This document shows, one piece after another, positions 25,688 to 34,551 of a DNA stretch of 64,000 bases. The translations under genes and the position numbers were made by a program. The notes beneath the pieces were generated by a model. The model was given only the letters and a program-made list of their open reading frames with translations, was not told the origin of the DNA and did no database searches. The stretch's first letter is position 1. Each line of letters starts with the position of its first letter. The DNA is from Rhizobium freirei PRF 81. GTDB taxonomy: Bacteria > Pseudomonadota > Alphaproteobacteria > Rhizobiales > Rhizobiaceae. The stretch covers positions 106,108 through 170,107 of the forward strand of contig NZ_AQHN01000062.1 in the NCBI RefSeq assembly GCF_000359745.1. Direction: 5' to 3'.

Positions 25688-27001
25688 CTAGCCAGGGATA
25701 AGGATGCCAATCGCCGCCATTCCCATGATGGCGGTTGCGACCCAACCGAGCATTATGAGTGTTCGAGGGGCGGTGAAGTCGCCCATCACCGATTTGCTCG
25801 ACGCGAGAAGGATGACAACGACCATGAGCGGTACCGCCACCACGCCATTGATGACCGCACTCCAGAACAGCGCTTTCATGGGACTGATCGGTGAGTATTG
25901 AATGATCATTCCTGCAAGCACGCTGACTGCGATCACACCATAGAAGCCCCGCGCATCCTTAAATCGCAGCTCGAGCCCCTCTTTCCAGCCCATGGCTTCG
26001 GAAAGAGCATAGGCACCTGAACCAGCCAGAACCGGCACGCCGATCAGACCCACGCCCAGAATACCGAGAGCAAACAAAACGAAGGCGAAATTGCCTGCGA
26101 GCGGCTTCAGCGCGCTTGCGGCTTCGGCTGCCGTATTGATGTCGGTGACGCCGGCCACGTTCAATGTCATGGCCGTCGCCAGGATGATGAAGTAGGCTGT
26201 GATATTGGAATAGAACATGCCGCTCCATGTGTCCCAGCGAATGCGTCGCAGTTCCGTGTTGGCATTGGGCTGATCGGCGATGAGCGAGACGCCACCCCAC
26301 TTGCGCTCCATATCCTCGACCTCTTCCGACGCCTGCCAGAAAAAGAGATATGGGCTGATGGTGGTGCCGAAAACGCCCGTGACGACCGCCGCGACGTCAG
26401 AATTAAGCGAAAGCTTCGGCCAGATTGTTCTCATGCCCACCTCGCGCCAGGGAACATGTATCGTGAACAAGACTGCGGCATAAGCGAGCAATGACAAGGT
26501 CAGCCATTTCAAAAAAATCACATAGCGATGGTAGGGAATGAAAATCTGAAGCAGCAATGTGCACGCGACGAAGAGTATGGTCATGGCGTGGCGCCCAAAC
26601 CCGGTGACCAGTTCTGCGACCTCTCCCATGGCGGCGACGTCGGCGGCAATATTCAGGATGTTGGCAATGAGAAGAAGAAGCACCACGCCTTGAAGGATGG
26701 CCGGTGGAAAGGCAAGCTTGATGTTGGCCGCCAGCCCCTTTCCGGTCACCCGACCGATGCGGGCACACATGGATTGGATCGCCGCCATCAACGGAAATGT
26801 CAGCGGCATCGTCCACAGCATGTTGAGCCCGAACTGCGCCCCAGCCTGCGAGTAAGTGGCGATCCCGCTCGGATCATCATCGGCGACCCCGGTGATGAGG
26901 CCCGGTCCTACGCGTGCAAGCGGATGCTCCTTCAAGCGGGACCAAAGCAGGTCGATGATTTTCGCGCGTCGTGTCGAAGCAATATTTTCGGAGGATGCCA
27001 T
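25688..27001 (-). CDS. NRAMP-like divalent metal transporter with altered metal site
   Basis: About 437 residues from the ATG at 27001, which has GAGG 6-7 nt upstream; a longer frame starts at 27076. Eleven or so membrane segments of the NRAMP/SLC11 fold. In helix 1 the canonical D-P-G-N is D-P-S-G, within A-D-D-D-P-S-G-I-A-T. In helix 6 the canonical M-P-H is S-P-Y (T-T-I-S-P-Y-L-F-F-W). The Asp is kept, but the Asn and the Met that select transition metals are lost. This pattern is seen in NRAMP-related proteins thought to carry other cations such as Mg2+; the true substrate is open. Confidence 0.85.
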   Translation of the reverse strand: MASSENIASTRRAKIIDLLWSRLKEHPLARVGPGLITGVADDDPSGIATYSQAGAQFGLNMLWTMPLTFPLMAAIQSMCARIGRVTGKGLAANIKLAFPPAILQGVVLLLLIANILNIAADVAAMGEVAELVTGFGRHAMTILFVACTLLLQIFIPYHRYVIFLKWLTLSLLAYAAVLFTIHVPWREVGMRTIWPKLSLNSDVAAVVTGVFGTTISPYLFFWQASEEVEDMERKWGGVSLIADQPNANTELRRIRWDTWSGMFYSNITAYFIILATAMTLNVAGVTDINTAAEAASALKPLAGNFAFVLFALGILGVGLIGVPVLAGSGAYALSEAMGWKEGLELRFKDARGFYGVIAVSVLAGMIIQYSPISPMKALFWSAVINGVVAVPLMVVVILLASSKSVMGDFTAPRTLIMLGWVATAIMGMAAIGILIPG

Positions 27002-27456
27002 ATGCGCCTCATCTCCAATCGGAATAAAACCAAGAGATTCATCGAAGTAAATTGGCGTTGCATCGCCGACGAACATGAACCTGAGCTGCCAAACTGGGCA
27101 CGCAGCCCCATCCAGCTGATAAGCTCATCGCCGCCGAGCCAACAACAGCGCGCTTTTATTCACCTCGCAGCACGCTAACCGCTCCTTACGATTGCCTTTC
27201 GCACAAAGGCCGACATTGCGTTGGATCAAGAAGCACGTCCGATGATTGCCATTTTGCCGCCGAAATCGCACGGGCCGAATTGCCGATGCCGCCCTCACCT
27301 CTCATGCGCGAGAAGCTGTCCAATTCATCGGATCATCAACACAGCGTCGCAATGAATATCATGTCCCGGACGCAATGGCGGTTGGCCCGTCATCAGGCTC
27401 ATAGCCGCTGCGACACACTCCGAACATAGAGTGGATAACAAGCAAGTTGCCTTCAT
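27002..27456. other. Non-coding stretch upstream of the FNR box
   Basis: No convincing gene is seen. It holds the upstream region of the NRAMP-like gene and the leader of the FNR-box promoter. Confidence 0.5.
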
Positions 27457-27470
27457 TTGATCGCGATCAA
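27457..27470. promoter_or_regulatory. FnrN/FixK-type anaerobox
   Basis: TTGATCGCGATCAA is a perfect match to the rhizobial Fnr/FixK consensus (TTGAT, 4 nt, ATCAA). It lies 98 bp upstream of the 101-residue ORF that leads into the universal stress gene, a spacing suited to activation under low oxygen. No other such perfect box was noticed in the window. Confidence 0.75.
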
Positions 27471-27568
27471 TGCCGGTCTTTCCGATGTGGAGTTATCCTC
27501 GCGGTAATCCCATTCCGCCCTGCATTCTCGGAAGAAATGCGGGTGCGCCGCGATATCGGAGGAAGACG

Positions 27569-27874
27569 ATGACCCATGAGCCCGTCATCACACGAAATGA
27601 AGAGGCCCTCCTCGCCGGTGCTGGCTGCGTGCCGATGGAGAAGGATCGATATGATTTCCGCCTAAGCCGCCTGGATAATGCACGTTGGCAGATCGACGCC
27701 GTTTCTGCACGCGCGGAGGCGTGGATGCGCGAAACTTTGGCTTATCCCCTCGCACAATCCTTTGCCGGCGAGATCATTGTCGATGTGCTGAGCGCGGATC
27801 GGTTGCTGAAGGAGGCGCATGCGAGTGGGCTGAAGACCGAATTTATCTGCTGCTCCGGAACAGACACTTTCTAG
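27569..27874 (+). CDS. Hypothetical protein in an FNR-box operon
   Basis: 101 residues from the ATG at 27569 with GGAGGA a few bases upstream; the frame is open further back without support. Soluble, no signal or membrane segment, three Cys (one at G-A-G-C-V and a C-C pair near the end). The last part, F-A-G-E-I-I-V-D-V-L-S-A-D-R-L-L-K-E-A, looks helical. No family recognised. It precedes the universal stress gene by 6 nt and sits behind an anaerobox, so it is probably an oxygen-limitation protein. Confidence 0.6.
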   Translation: MTHEPVITRNEEALLAGAGCVPMEKDRYDFRLSRLDNARWQIDAVSARAEAWMRETLAYPLAQSFAGEIIVDVLSADRLLKEAHASGLKTEFICCSGTDTF

Positions 27875-27880
27875 AGGCGC

Positions 27881-28312
27881 ATGATGTACACACGGATCAT
27901 TTGTGCAATCGGTCTTGGATCCCGCGAGCGTGCCGAGCATATTCTGAGAACCTCGTACTCCTTGCTGGCTCCGGGAGGGGAGCTGACGGCCGCGCACATC
28001 GTCGAGCGCTTCCCAGCGGGGCAAGAGAGCCCTGACGGCTGGGCAATCTCGATGATAGGCGAGGCCGAGGAAAAGCTTGGCACATTGTGCAGACGCCTGG
28101 ATATCCCGGCTTTCATTCATGTTCGTTCCGGCCCCGCCGCACGGACACTCCTGAAGATTGCCAAGGAGAGAAATGCGGAGCTGATCGTCGTCGCCGCCCA
28201 TACCTCCGACATATTCGACCGCATATTCGGCTCGACCGTCGACCACGTCGTGCGTCACGCCCGAGCTTCCGTTCTTATCGACCGGATCGGCGAAGGCGAA
28301 GATGACGACTAG
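27881..28312 (+). CDS. Universal stress protein (UspA family)
   Basis: 143 residues with one Usp domain: Y-T-R-I-I-C-A-I-G at the first strand, A-H-I-V-E-R, and the C-terminal nucleotide-loop region D-R-I-F-G-S-T-V-D-H-V-V-R-H-A-R-A-S-V-L-I (the G-S-T-V-x(6)-A-x-x-x-V form of G-x-x-G-x(9)-G-S). The central helix carries L-I-V-V-A-A-H-T-S. It likely binds a nucleotide and acts in stress or low-oxygen survival, in line with the anaerobox upstream. Confidence 0.88.
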   Translation: MMYTRIICAIGLGSRERAEHILRTSYSLLAPGGELTAAHIVERFPAGQESPDGWAISMIGEAEEKLGTLCRRLDIPAFIHVRSGPAARTLLKIAKERNAELIVVAAHTSDIFDRIFGSTVDHVVRHARASVLIDRIGEGEDDD

Positions 28313-28659
28313 GGCTTTAAATTTGACAGTCCCTGGAATGCGATCAAAGCAAGAGCGGATAGCCTCCCTAGGACGTTCAAGCCTAGCACGAATTCGGCTT
28401 TCCGGTGGCAGAAACGGGCATGCTCAAGCTCGTTTCGGCCGATATCATAGATGATCGCCGCAAAACCATCGCTTCCCGCCCGCGAAACAACATTTTGCTC
28501 TTGAATAGAGATCGAACATGCGACCCGGCGATCAGCACAGGGACACGATTGATTTGCGCTGAATTTTTCGGGCAGCGAGAATCTCGAACTGCTGAGCGAG
28601 TGGCGGCGCAGGCGCCATAGCGTGATGCGCGACTGGTTTCCTCGAAGGGTTCACACCGC
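28313..28659. other. Intergenic stretch with no recognised gene
   Basis: Short open frames here show no family resemblance, no good ribosome-binding sites and many rare-looking residues. Nothing else was identified. Confidence 0.4.
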
Positions 28660-29214
28660 TTAAAGTTTATTGAACGTAAAAGGTACCAAATCGACTTTAT
28701 CACATGTCCCATAGCCGATCAGCACGACGTTCCTATGGTTCGAATATAGCAAGTATTTTCCCGTCGTCCGATTGAGTACCTCGTGGTAGCGTTTTTTAGA
28801 CGCCGATCCATGATCGGCAAGAACCAGTTCGTCGCCTTCGACTCTCAATTTTTTGAGTTCACCACCAGGTTCTTTCCAGACGCGTTGTTTTGTATTGATC
28901 GTGTACTTTCTGGTCGCTGAAAATCTGTGCCTTGGCCCTCCCACTCCCTCTATTTCCTCAAAATTCTCGCGACACTCGATGGTGAAGTAGCTCTTGCGGT
29001 TAGAAGGCTTGGGGGATTCAAACGCTGACTTCGAGGGGGCTTTGGGAAAAGAGTCTGGATCGAGAAAAACGATAGCAATGTCAGTCTGAGCAACTTCGAT
29101 TTTGTGTTCAGCCGGGTAAATCGGTGAGGCATGGAGGGCAATCGCCGGAAGGGTCCATGCAACAAGCCGAATTGCAGCCGAGACCACCCGCGTGTGGATT
29201 GAAACGTCTCCCAT
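28660..29214 (-). CDS. Exported hypothetical protein
   Basis: 184 residues from M-G-D-V-S-I-H-T at 29214; longer frames add up to 25 residues. A signal peptide (hydrophobic V-S-A-A-I-R-L-V-A-W-T-L-P-A-I-A-L-H-A-S) precedes a mature beta-rich domain with Y-F-T-I-E-C-R-E-N near the middle and G-Y-G-T-C-D-K-V near the end; these two Cys could pair. Lower GC than its surroundings, which fits acquired DNA. No named family recognised. Confidence 0.6.
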   Translation of the reverse strand: MGDVSIHTRVVSAAIRLVAWTLPAIALHASPIYPAEHKIEVAQTDIAIVFLDPDSFPKAPSKSAFESPKPSNRKSYFTIECRENFEEIEGVGGPRHRFSATRKYTINTKQRVWKEPGGELKKLRVEGDELVLADHGSASKKRYHEVLNRTTGKYLLYSNHRNVVLIGYGTCDKVDLVPFTFNKL

Positions 29215-29519
29215 GGATCGACCCTCTCCAATGAAGATATTGGAACTCATCATGTATACACTTTGGACATGAGCCGAAATATACGTCATTAAATCCTAGT
29301 GAAACTTGTTATTATCCTTCATTACTACTCCTTTCGAATATGTTTCTGCATACGAAATTGTAACTCGGAAAGACATAAGACTTAATTTTCATGAAGACCA
29401 ATAGAAGAAATTTGCCATCAAGCGGCGGCGCAAGCCATCACACCTCGTCGACACTTCTTACGACTTCGGCTTCGCCGACATAGCCGTCAATGAATCCGCG
29501 GTGCGTGAGCCAGACTCGG
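29215..29519. other. AT-rich intergenic stretch
   Basis: Holds the upstream region of the exported hypothetical gene. No gene seen. Confidence 0.4.
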
Positions 29520-29665
29520 CACCTTCGTCACCGGTCCGCGCGATCCGCCTTGGGCGGCAACGCGCCTTGTTCAACACCTGACTGCCGATGAGATAGCCGC
29601 TGACAGAGACGAGTGCTCCGCAGCGTTCGGGCCACAGTGCTGCAACGATGTCGACAGCAAGCGCC
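29520..29665 (-). pseudogene. Alpha/beta-hydrolase fragment
   Basis: Minus-strand reading gives D-I-V-A-A-L-W-P-E-R-C-G-A-L-V-S-V-S-G-Y-L-I-G-S and, after a frameshift, an E-Q-G-A-L-P-P-K-A-D segment. This is the region around and after the nucleophile elbow of a haloperoxidase-like alpha/beta hydrolase. The rest of the gene is missing. The remainder of 29666-30079 shows no gene. Confidence 0.45.
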
Positions 29666-30079
29666 GCCCGTTGACCGGCGCGGGGCGTCTCGGCTGGCCT
29701 GCCCCCTTGGGGGATCCAGCTGGAATGTTAGTGCATGCTTGGCCTGCTGGCCACCGCTCTCGCCAGCCAAGAGCCAGTTCCCGGATGCGCTCCTTGATGC
29801 TTCAGCGGAGCGCTCCGTAATTTGTCAAAGCAGCGAATAACGAGTGCTCCGTTTCGAGAAAAAGCCCGATCCGCAACCATTGCCGAACGGATGTCGAAAC
29901 CAACGGTACGGAGCCAGTCCTCGATCCCGCAAAAAACAATAAAAAGACGAACAGAGAGGCCAAACAGCGTCGCGCATCTCAAACGACTGATGACGACGGC
30001 CTCATTTGAGCGCATGCTTAAGCTTCGGCTGGCCCCTGGGGTCGGCTCTACCAATTTCAACGATCAAAGGATCGCCCCA

Positions 30080-30223
30080 ATGGCCAAAGGACAAATAAGA
30101 AGCAATCGCGAAGCGCGGAAGCCGAAACAGGAGAAGGCGGCGGTGAAGACAGAAGCAAGCTTCGCCGGCCAGATCAAGGCCGCCTCGAGAAGCGCCCCGC
30201 AGGGCGGCAAACACAAGAGCTGA
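30080..30223 (+). CDS. Small basic hypothetical protein
   Basis: 47 residues starting M-A-K-G-Q-I-R-S-N-R-E-A-R-K-P-K, with 14 Lys/Arg, one short hydrophobic patch (S-F-A-G-Q-I) and a K-H-K-S end. It resembles the short Lys-rich proteins widespread in rhizobia, whose role is unknown; nucleic-acid binding is possible from charge alone. The reading frame is open upstream to 29822 but the ATG at 30080 is the sensible start. Confidence 0.6.
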   Translation: MAKGQIRSNREARKPKQEKAAVKTEASFAGQIKAASRSAPQGGKHKS

Positions 30224-30316
30224 AGCCCACGCGGAATAGCGCTAGGACGGGCGGTCACGCTTGCCGAGCTGACGCCCTCTATAGACCTGTTCCGAAATCC
30301 AGGAGATCCGGCGACG

Positions 30317-30433
30317 ATGAACATCGTTCATGCGATCTACCGCTTTGACGATCCGCTATTCCTCATCAGGTCCGCCACAATGATGGCCGCCGCGTTCCTG
30401 GCAGGCGTCGCCATGCACGGAATTATTGTTTGA
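30317..30433 (+). CDS. Short single-pass membrane ORF
   Basis: 38 codons from ATG at 30317, with AGGAG at 30301. The predicted peptide begins M-N-I-V-H-A-I-Y-R-F-D-D-P-L-F and then has one hydrophobic helix (A-A-A-F-L-A-G-V-A-M-H-G). It follows the small basic gene. Coding is plausible but unproven. Confidence 0.4.
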   Translation: MNIVHAIYRFDDPLFLIRSATMMAAAFLAGVAMHGIIV

Positions 30434-31044
30434 TCGAGACCATCGACAGCAACCGATACCCTCTCTGCCGATTGTCCCACTTTAGCGTGCCTCCGTTCGA
30501 GCGAAGAATGGCAAAACCTTCCAAGTGATTGAGCGCTTTTGCGCGGGCTACCGCAAAATCTGCGGCTGGATCACTTTCTGGCGGAAATCAACAAACTGCT
30601 TATGCTGCGATACGAATCGTAGCTCTGGAAAGGATACGAACCGCCGGCCCGACGTTTCAGACAACCCATAATCCTGATACGCGTTTGAGAACATTACGTT
30701 TTAGACCAGCCTGATCTATGAAGCTCGTCTTTCGGCATTTTGGAGAGAAGCATTGCCGAACCTGCCGTCGGTCACCGTAGTTTGGCGCCCTCAATCTGAT
30801 GCCGAAGCGCGCAAGATATTTCATCAGGCGGTCTGTGTCATTACTACTTTTCTTTTCCAATCGCGAGATCGCAAACAAGGTTCTGCCGGCAGAGCTCGCC
30901 GTCGCATGTTCCCGACAGGTCTGAAGAACTGTCAAGGGCTGCATCACGCGATGGCGCTCTTGCTCAAAGATAAGGGAGTTTGATCCAAGTCTTCAAATCC
31001 CATCGCAAGAGGCACCGTCCCTGGCGGTTCGGGTTCAGGCTCAT
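30434..31044. other. Intergenic stretch with no recognised gene
   Basis: Open frames on both strands show no recognisable domains or start signals. Probably decayed DNA. Confidence 0.4.
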
Positions 31045-31239
31045 TTAAGCCGCCGATAGAATACGGTTGAAATCCGCGGCGGAAATGGGCCGCACCGCCG
31101 ATTGTGCTTTGCCCGAAGTCCGTCCGTCTTCAGTCAAGACACCACGTTCAATTACTTCATCAGAGCCGCTGAACGGAACAGGATTGATAAAATCAAGATA
31201 ACTGCCAGGTCCGATAAGCGCCAGATAAATGCCATTCAT
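31045..31239 (-). pseudogene. Fragment resembling the N-terminal part of an HNH-type endonuclease
   Basis: 64 residues: L-A-L-I-G-P-G-S-Y-L-D-F, P-V-P-F, E-R-G-V-L-T-E-D-G-R-T-S-G-K-A-Q-S-A-V-R-P-I-S. This order of motifs recalls the N-terminal region of predicted HNH restriction-like endonucleases. No HNH domain follows. The attribution is weak; a short intact unknown gene is the alternative. Confidence 0.35.
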
Positions 31240-31339
31240 CTTCGGGTCAGGGATGACTTGGGCGCTCTTTGCTATGGCAAAAAAAGCATAAAGGACTGAA
31301 GGCGCTCAGCGTCCGGTGGACCTACCCTCATCGCCTTCG

Positions 31340-32248
31340 TCATCCGCCGAACTCAAGGTTGGGTACGATCGCCCGTAGCCATCGCTGCGCGGGATGAACG
31401 TCGTTGCGCCGGTGCCAGGACATGTTAAACGCAACCGGCCCGAGGTCCAGCGGCGGTTGCGACACATATACCTTGTCGGCATAGCCAGATGCGCGCACCA
31501 CGCCCTCCATCAGCGTAGCGACGAGATCGGAAGAGGCGACAAGCGCTGGGGCCGCATAGAGCTGTGGCAAGGTCACCGCCAGCCGTCGCCGCAGGCCCTG
31601 TTTTGCCAGCGCCGCATCCACCGTTCCGAAACGCTCGTTTTCGGGTGAGACAAGAAGGTGCGACATGCGCATGAATGATTTCAGCGTCAGTAGCCTTCCC
31701 GCTTCGGGATGGTCCTTGCGCAGGATGCACACGAAACGCTCTTCAAACAGTGGCTGGCTGAGAATACGTCCGACGGACGTGTGCGGAACACCTATGGTGA
31801 TATCGGCTTCACCTGCGTCGAGAAGAGTGATGGCATCGTCCCGATGCACGAAATTGCGCATCCGCAACACGACGTTTGGGGCCAATTGCCGAAGCCTGGC
31901 AAGAAGCTTTGGCAAGACCACGAAGGCGGCATGCTCCGAAAGTCCGATGGAGAACGTTGCCGTCGAGCTGGCGGGCTCGAAGATTTGCGTGAACTCCAAT
32001 GTTCTCTGGATCTCGGCCAACGCGTGCCCAAGTGGCTCGGCAAGATCCAGTGCACGCGGTGTTGGCTGAAGCCCGTCTGGACTGCGAACGAACAACTCAT
32101 CCCCCAGTAGCGCCCGCAGGCGCGACAGCGCGGCGCTCATCGCGGGTTGGGTCCGCCCGATTCTGATGCCAGCGCGGGTTACGCTACGCTCAGCCATCAG
32201 CGCGTCAAAGGCCACCAGCAAGTTCAAGTCTATTCCGTGTAAATCCAT
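31340..32248 (-). CDS. LysR-family transcriptional regulator
   Basis: 302 residues with the LysR winged HTH at the N-terminus (L-L-V-A-F-D-A-L-M-A-E-R-S-V-T-R-A-G, Q-P-A-M-S-A-A-L-S-R-L-R) and a substrate-binding domain. The D-L-N-L-L start and L-F-V-R-S-P-D-G-L-Q-P-T-P-R-A motif place it in the NodD/NahR-like branch that often senses aromatic compounds. It is divergent from the ester-cyclase gene with a 90-bp gap and probably controls it. Confidence 0.92.
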   Translation of the reverse strand: MDLHGIDLNLLVAFDALMAERSVTRAGIRIGRTQPAMSAALSRLRALLGDELFVRSPDGLQPTPRALDLAEPLGHALAEIQRTLEFTQIFEPASSTATFSIGLSEHAAFVVLPKLLARLRQLAPNVVLRMRNFVHRDDAITLLDAGEADITIGVPHTSVGRILSQPLFEERFVCILRKDHPEAGRLLTLKSFMRMSHLLVSPENERFGTVDAALAKQGLRRRLAVTLPQLYAAPALVASSDLVATLMEGVVRASGYADKVYVSQPPLDLGPVAFNMSWHRRNDVHPAQRWLRAIVPNLEFGG

Positions 32249-32338
32249 AAGATGAATGTTAATGCATATCCATAATCAATTTCAAACATGGCTTGCGGAA
32301 AGGTACTGATTTTTGATCGCAACTAAGGAAACAGCGAC

Positions 32339-32782
32339 ATGACAGATGGGACCCTCCAAGCCACAGGCGTGAACGAGCAAGATCTCGCGACCCTGAACAC
32401 GTTCTATAAAGCCTTCGCAGGGCATCCTGACCTACTCGACGACTGCGTTACGGCCGACTGGCAGGACATTCCGCTGGCACCGGACCAGGAGCCGGGACGT
32501 GAAGGCGCCAAGCCTTTGATCTCTGGGTTTTCCGCAGTCTTTGCCGACCTCAAGATCGAAATCATCGAGATGATCGGTATGCCGGGCAAGATCGCCGTTC
32601 GTGGCGTGATGACGGGCCGCCATATCGGCGAGTTATTTGGCGTCGCGCCGACCGGCAAGAGCTTTTCCCTGCCGATCCATGAGTTTCACACGATCGAAAA
32701 CGGTCGTCTGACGCAGACATGGCACATGGAAGATTGGCTTGGCTGGTTCGCGCAGATGGGCGCATGGCCACTTTCCAAGTGA
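32339..32782 (+). CDS. SnoaL-like ester cyclase
   Basis: 147 residues of the NTF2-like/SnoaL fold: F-Y-K-A-F-A-G-H-P-D, a W-Q-D-I-P-L strand, V-R-G-V-M-T-G-R-H-I-G-E-L-F-G-V-A-P-T-G-K, and E-F-H-T-I-E-N-G-R-L-T-Q-T-W-H-M-E-D-W-L-G. Members with this pattern are annotated as ester cyclases or polyketide-cyclase-like proteins. Substrate unknown. Divergent from a LysR gene and followed by a strong hairpin. Confidence 0.83.
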   Translation: MTDGTLQATGVNEQDLATLNTFYKAFAGHPDLLDDCVTADWQDIPLAPDQEPGREGAKPLISGFSAVFADLKIEIIEMIGMPGKIAVRGVMTGRHIGELFGVAPTGKSFSLPIHEFHTIENGRLTQTWHMEDWLGWFAQMGAWPLSK

Positions 32783-32796
32783 GGGGTAGCCTCACA

Positions 32797-32824
32797 GCCC
32801 TGCCTCAGCCCCCCGAGGCAGGGC
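32797..32824 (+). terminator. Hairpin terminator after the ester-cyclase gene
   Basis: A 10-bp perfect stem (GCCCTGCCTC with GAGGCAGGGC, 8-nt C-rich loop) 15 nt after the stop, followed by a modestly T-containing CATTTA. Likely a transcription end. Confidence 0.6.
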
Positions 32825-32895
32825 CATTTACCGATAAGCAACCGGGGCACTCGCCTCAGCGTAGAAACGCCCCGGTTTAAAAAGTGCGTCGAGCG

Positions 32896-33264
32896 CTATT
32901 TCGAGCAAGTCCAGCTCACGACGTGGCAGCCGCTATCATTTTCTTCACAGTTCGCGATCGCGATGTCTCGTGCCTGGTTGCGTCTTGCGCTCCAACCCCA
33001 GCCGTAGCCCCGTTCACTGCCGACAGCGAGTGCGCCGCACGCGTTGCGGAAATAGACGACCACCCTGCAATCATCAGCATAGGAAGAACACGCCGACAAC
33101 GCTTCCTCCTCAGCACCAGCTCGCGAAGAATAGTTATGAGAAGAGCCGTAGGAGCCTGTGTCTCTCGAATAGGCAATCGCCCCAAATTGGGCCGCGGAAG
33201 CAATGCCCGTGCTAAGAGTGATTGCCAGCGCAGTGGTTGCTGCAGTCAATTTCAAAGATGTCAT
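32896..33264 (-). CDS. Exported DUF4189 protein
   Basis: 122 residues from M-T-S-L-K-L-T at 33264. A signal peptide ends at A-S-A-A, then one DUF4189 domain: Q-F-G-A-I-A-Y-S-R-D, E-E-E-A-L-S-A-C, C-R-V-V-V-Y-F-R-N-A-C-G-A-L-A-V-G, A-I-A-N-C and C-H-V-V-S-W-T-C. Six Cys probably make three disulfides. A second DUF4189 gene occurs in the adhesin operon at 46208. Role unknown; periplasmic or secreted. Confidence 0.85.
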   Translation of the reverse strand: MTSLKLTAATTALAITLSTGIASAAQFGAIAYSRDTGSYGSSHNYSSRAGAEEEALSACSSYADDCRVVVYFRNACGALAVGSERGYGWGWSARRNQARDIAIANCEENDSGCHVVSWTCSK

Positions 33265-33486
33265 GTTTCTAGGTCCCAAGTAAAGGTGGACGGTCGTCAC
33301 ACCCGTTTGTAAAGTGCGTCTCGCCTACTGTTGTGAGGTGGTCATCGAAAGCTTTTCCCTTAATGTCGAGGTCTGTGGAACTCCTGCGTCATATGGCGAT
33401 CAAGGGTTTAGCCGCCTCCACTCGGGCCAGCACTGCATCGATGGCGGCGTATTCGACACCGGGAAGATTTTCGGAGCTCGGGCTGA

Positions 33487-33520
33487 CAAAAATGGGGCGG
33501 GCACCATGGTACTCGCCCCA
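33487..33520 (-). terminator. Factor-independent terminator for the gene at 33542
   Basis: On the minus strand TGGGGCG and CGCCCCA form a 7-bp stem around a 14-nt loop, followed by TTTTTG. It sits 22 bp after the stop codon of the exported hypothetical gene. Confidence 0.65.
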
Positions 33521-33541
33521 TCATTCGCAAATGGGTGCGGC

Positions 33542-34009
33542 TTAGTTAGCGGCCGGCGCCGCCTGGGTGGTCATGCATTCGGACAGGCCCATGAAGGCCT
33601 TCTCGCCGCCCTCGATGCTGAAATCGACGGTGGTGCTGTTGGCGGTCAGGCTCAGCGACTTGCCGCTGGTCAGCGCCGTAACGGCCTCGGTCGTGTTCGG
33701 AACGTCGATCGTTGCCGTTGCTGCCGTGTCGGCAGTCGACGAGAAATTCGTGGCCGTGCCGCCATCGATCGACCAGGAGCCGGTCACCTGGTCACCCTTT
33801 GCGAAAGTGAACTTCGAAGAGTTGGCAAACAGGACGACCTTGTCGCCAACGGCGAGAAAGCCGACACCTGTCGCGCTGTTCTGAGCGAGGCAACCGGTGA
33901 AGCTGTCGCCATCTTTCAGCGGCGTGATGGAGAAATCGGCGGCATCGACGGACGCAGTGGTCAGAAGCATGGCGGCGAGGGTCATGGTTGTCAGGCGAAG
34001 TCTGTTCAC
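33542..34009 (-). CDS. Exported hypothetical protein
   Basis: 155 residues if translation starts at the GTG at 34009, preceded by AAGGAAA; the ATG-started frame to 34066 would place 19 residues before the signal peptide. The signal (L-R-L-T-T-M-T-L-A-A-M-L-L-T-T-A-S-V-D-A-A) is followed by a Thr/Ser/Ala-rich beta protein with one Cys early (F-T-G-C-L) and one late (L-S-E-C-M). No known family recognised. Confidence 0.65.
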   Translation of the reverse strand: MNRLRLTTMTLAAMLLTTASVDAADFSITPLKDGDSFTGCLAQNSATGVGFLAVGDKVVLFANSSKFTFAKGDQVTGSWSIDGGTATNFSSTADTAATATIDVPNTTEAVTALTSGKSLSLTANSTTVDFSIEGGEKAFMGLSECMTTQAAPAAN

Positions 34010-34339
34010 GGCATTTCCTTCATGAGCGGGTAAAGGGATGGAGTGCTTGGTTACAAAAACCTCCAACCCGGTTTGGACGGGACGGAAAATCTGCGTTCAG
34101 CGAAACGGAAGCCTCGCCAAAACCCTCAGGAGTTGTCGCATGGATTGTCACTTCCACTTATAACCCGGCAAAATGTTTTCACTCCAATCCTTAAACAGAA
34201 AGTACTGGATATTTTCGCGGTTCATTTCTGGGCTGATTTGCCATTCTTGACGGCGAACGCTTCTCTGGGTAACGGCGAGCAGGAGCCTCCATGGATTGCC
34301 GCCACATCGCCAAATTGATCGCACAACACAACCAAATCC
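34010..34339. other. Intergenic stretch with no recognised gene
   Basis: Promoter region of the exported hypothetical gene plus unassigned sequence. A 36-codon frame at 34290 has an AGGAG upstream, but it lies over the regulator fragment on the other strand. Confidence 0.35.
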
Positions 34340-34424
34340 TCAGCGCAATCCGACATAGACCGAGAGTGCCACCTCCTCTGCGCCACGTACCCCGATGTTG
34401 AGTTTCGCGAGATTTTTGACCCCT
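34340..34424 (-). pseudogene. Possible C-terminal stub of a LuxR-type regulator
   Basis: The minus strand encodes G-V-K-N-L-A-K-L-N-I-G-V-R-G-A-E-E-V-A-L before a stop, which looks like the last helices of a GerE/LuxR HTH. No upstream HTH continues it. The match is short and uncertain. Confidence 0.3.
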
Positions 34425-34551
34425 AATTACAATTTTGCACTAACCCGTCTGGACCGACCTAATATCTTGAAAAGATCGACGCTTCGCAGACAGAGGTGGA
34501 GCATGCTGGCCGCCGATCTTCTGTCGAGCAGTCGAGACCCTGCAAATCAGG

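Noticed and set aside
28383..28712. 109-codon minus-strand ORF
   Set aside because: No recognisable domain, no start signal, and it overlaps the end of the exported hypothetical gene.
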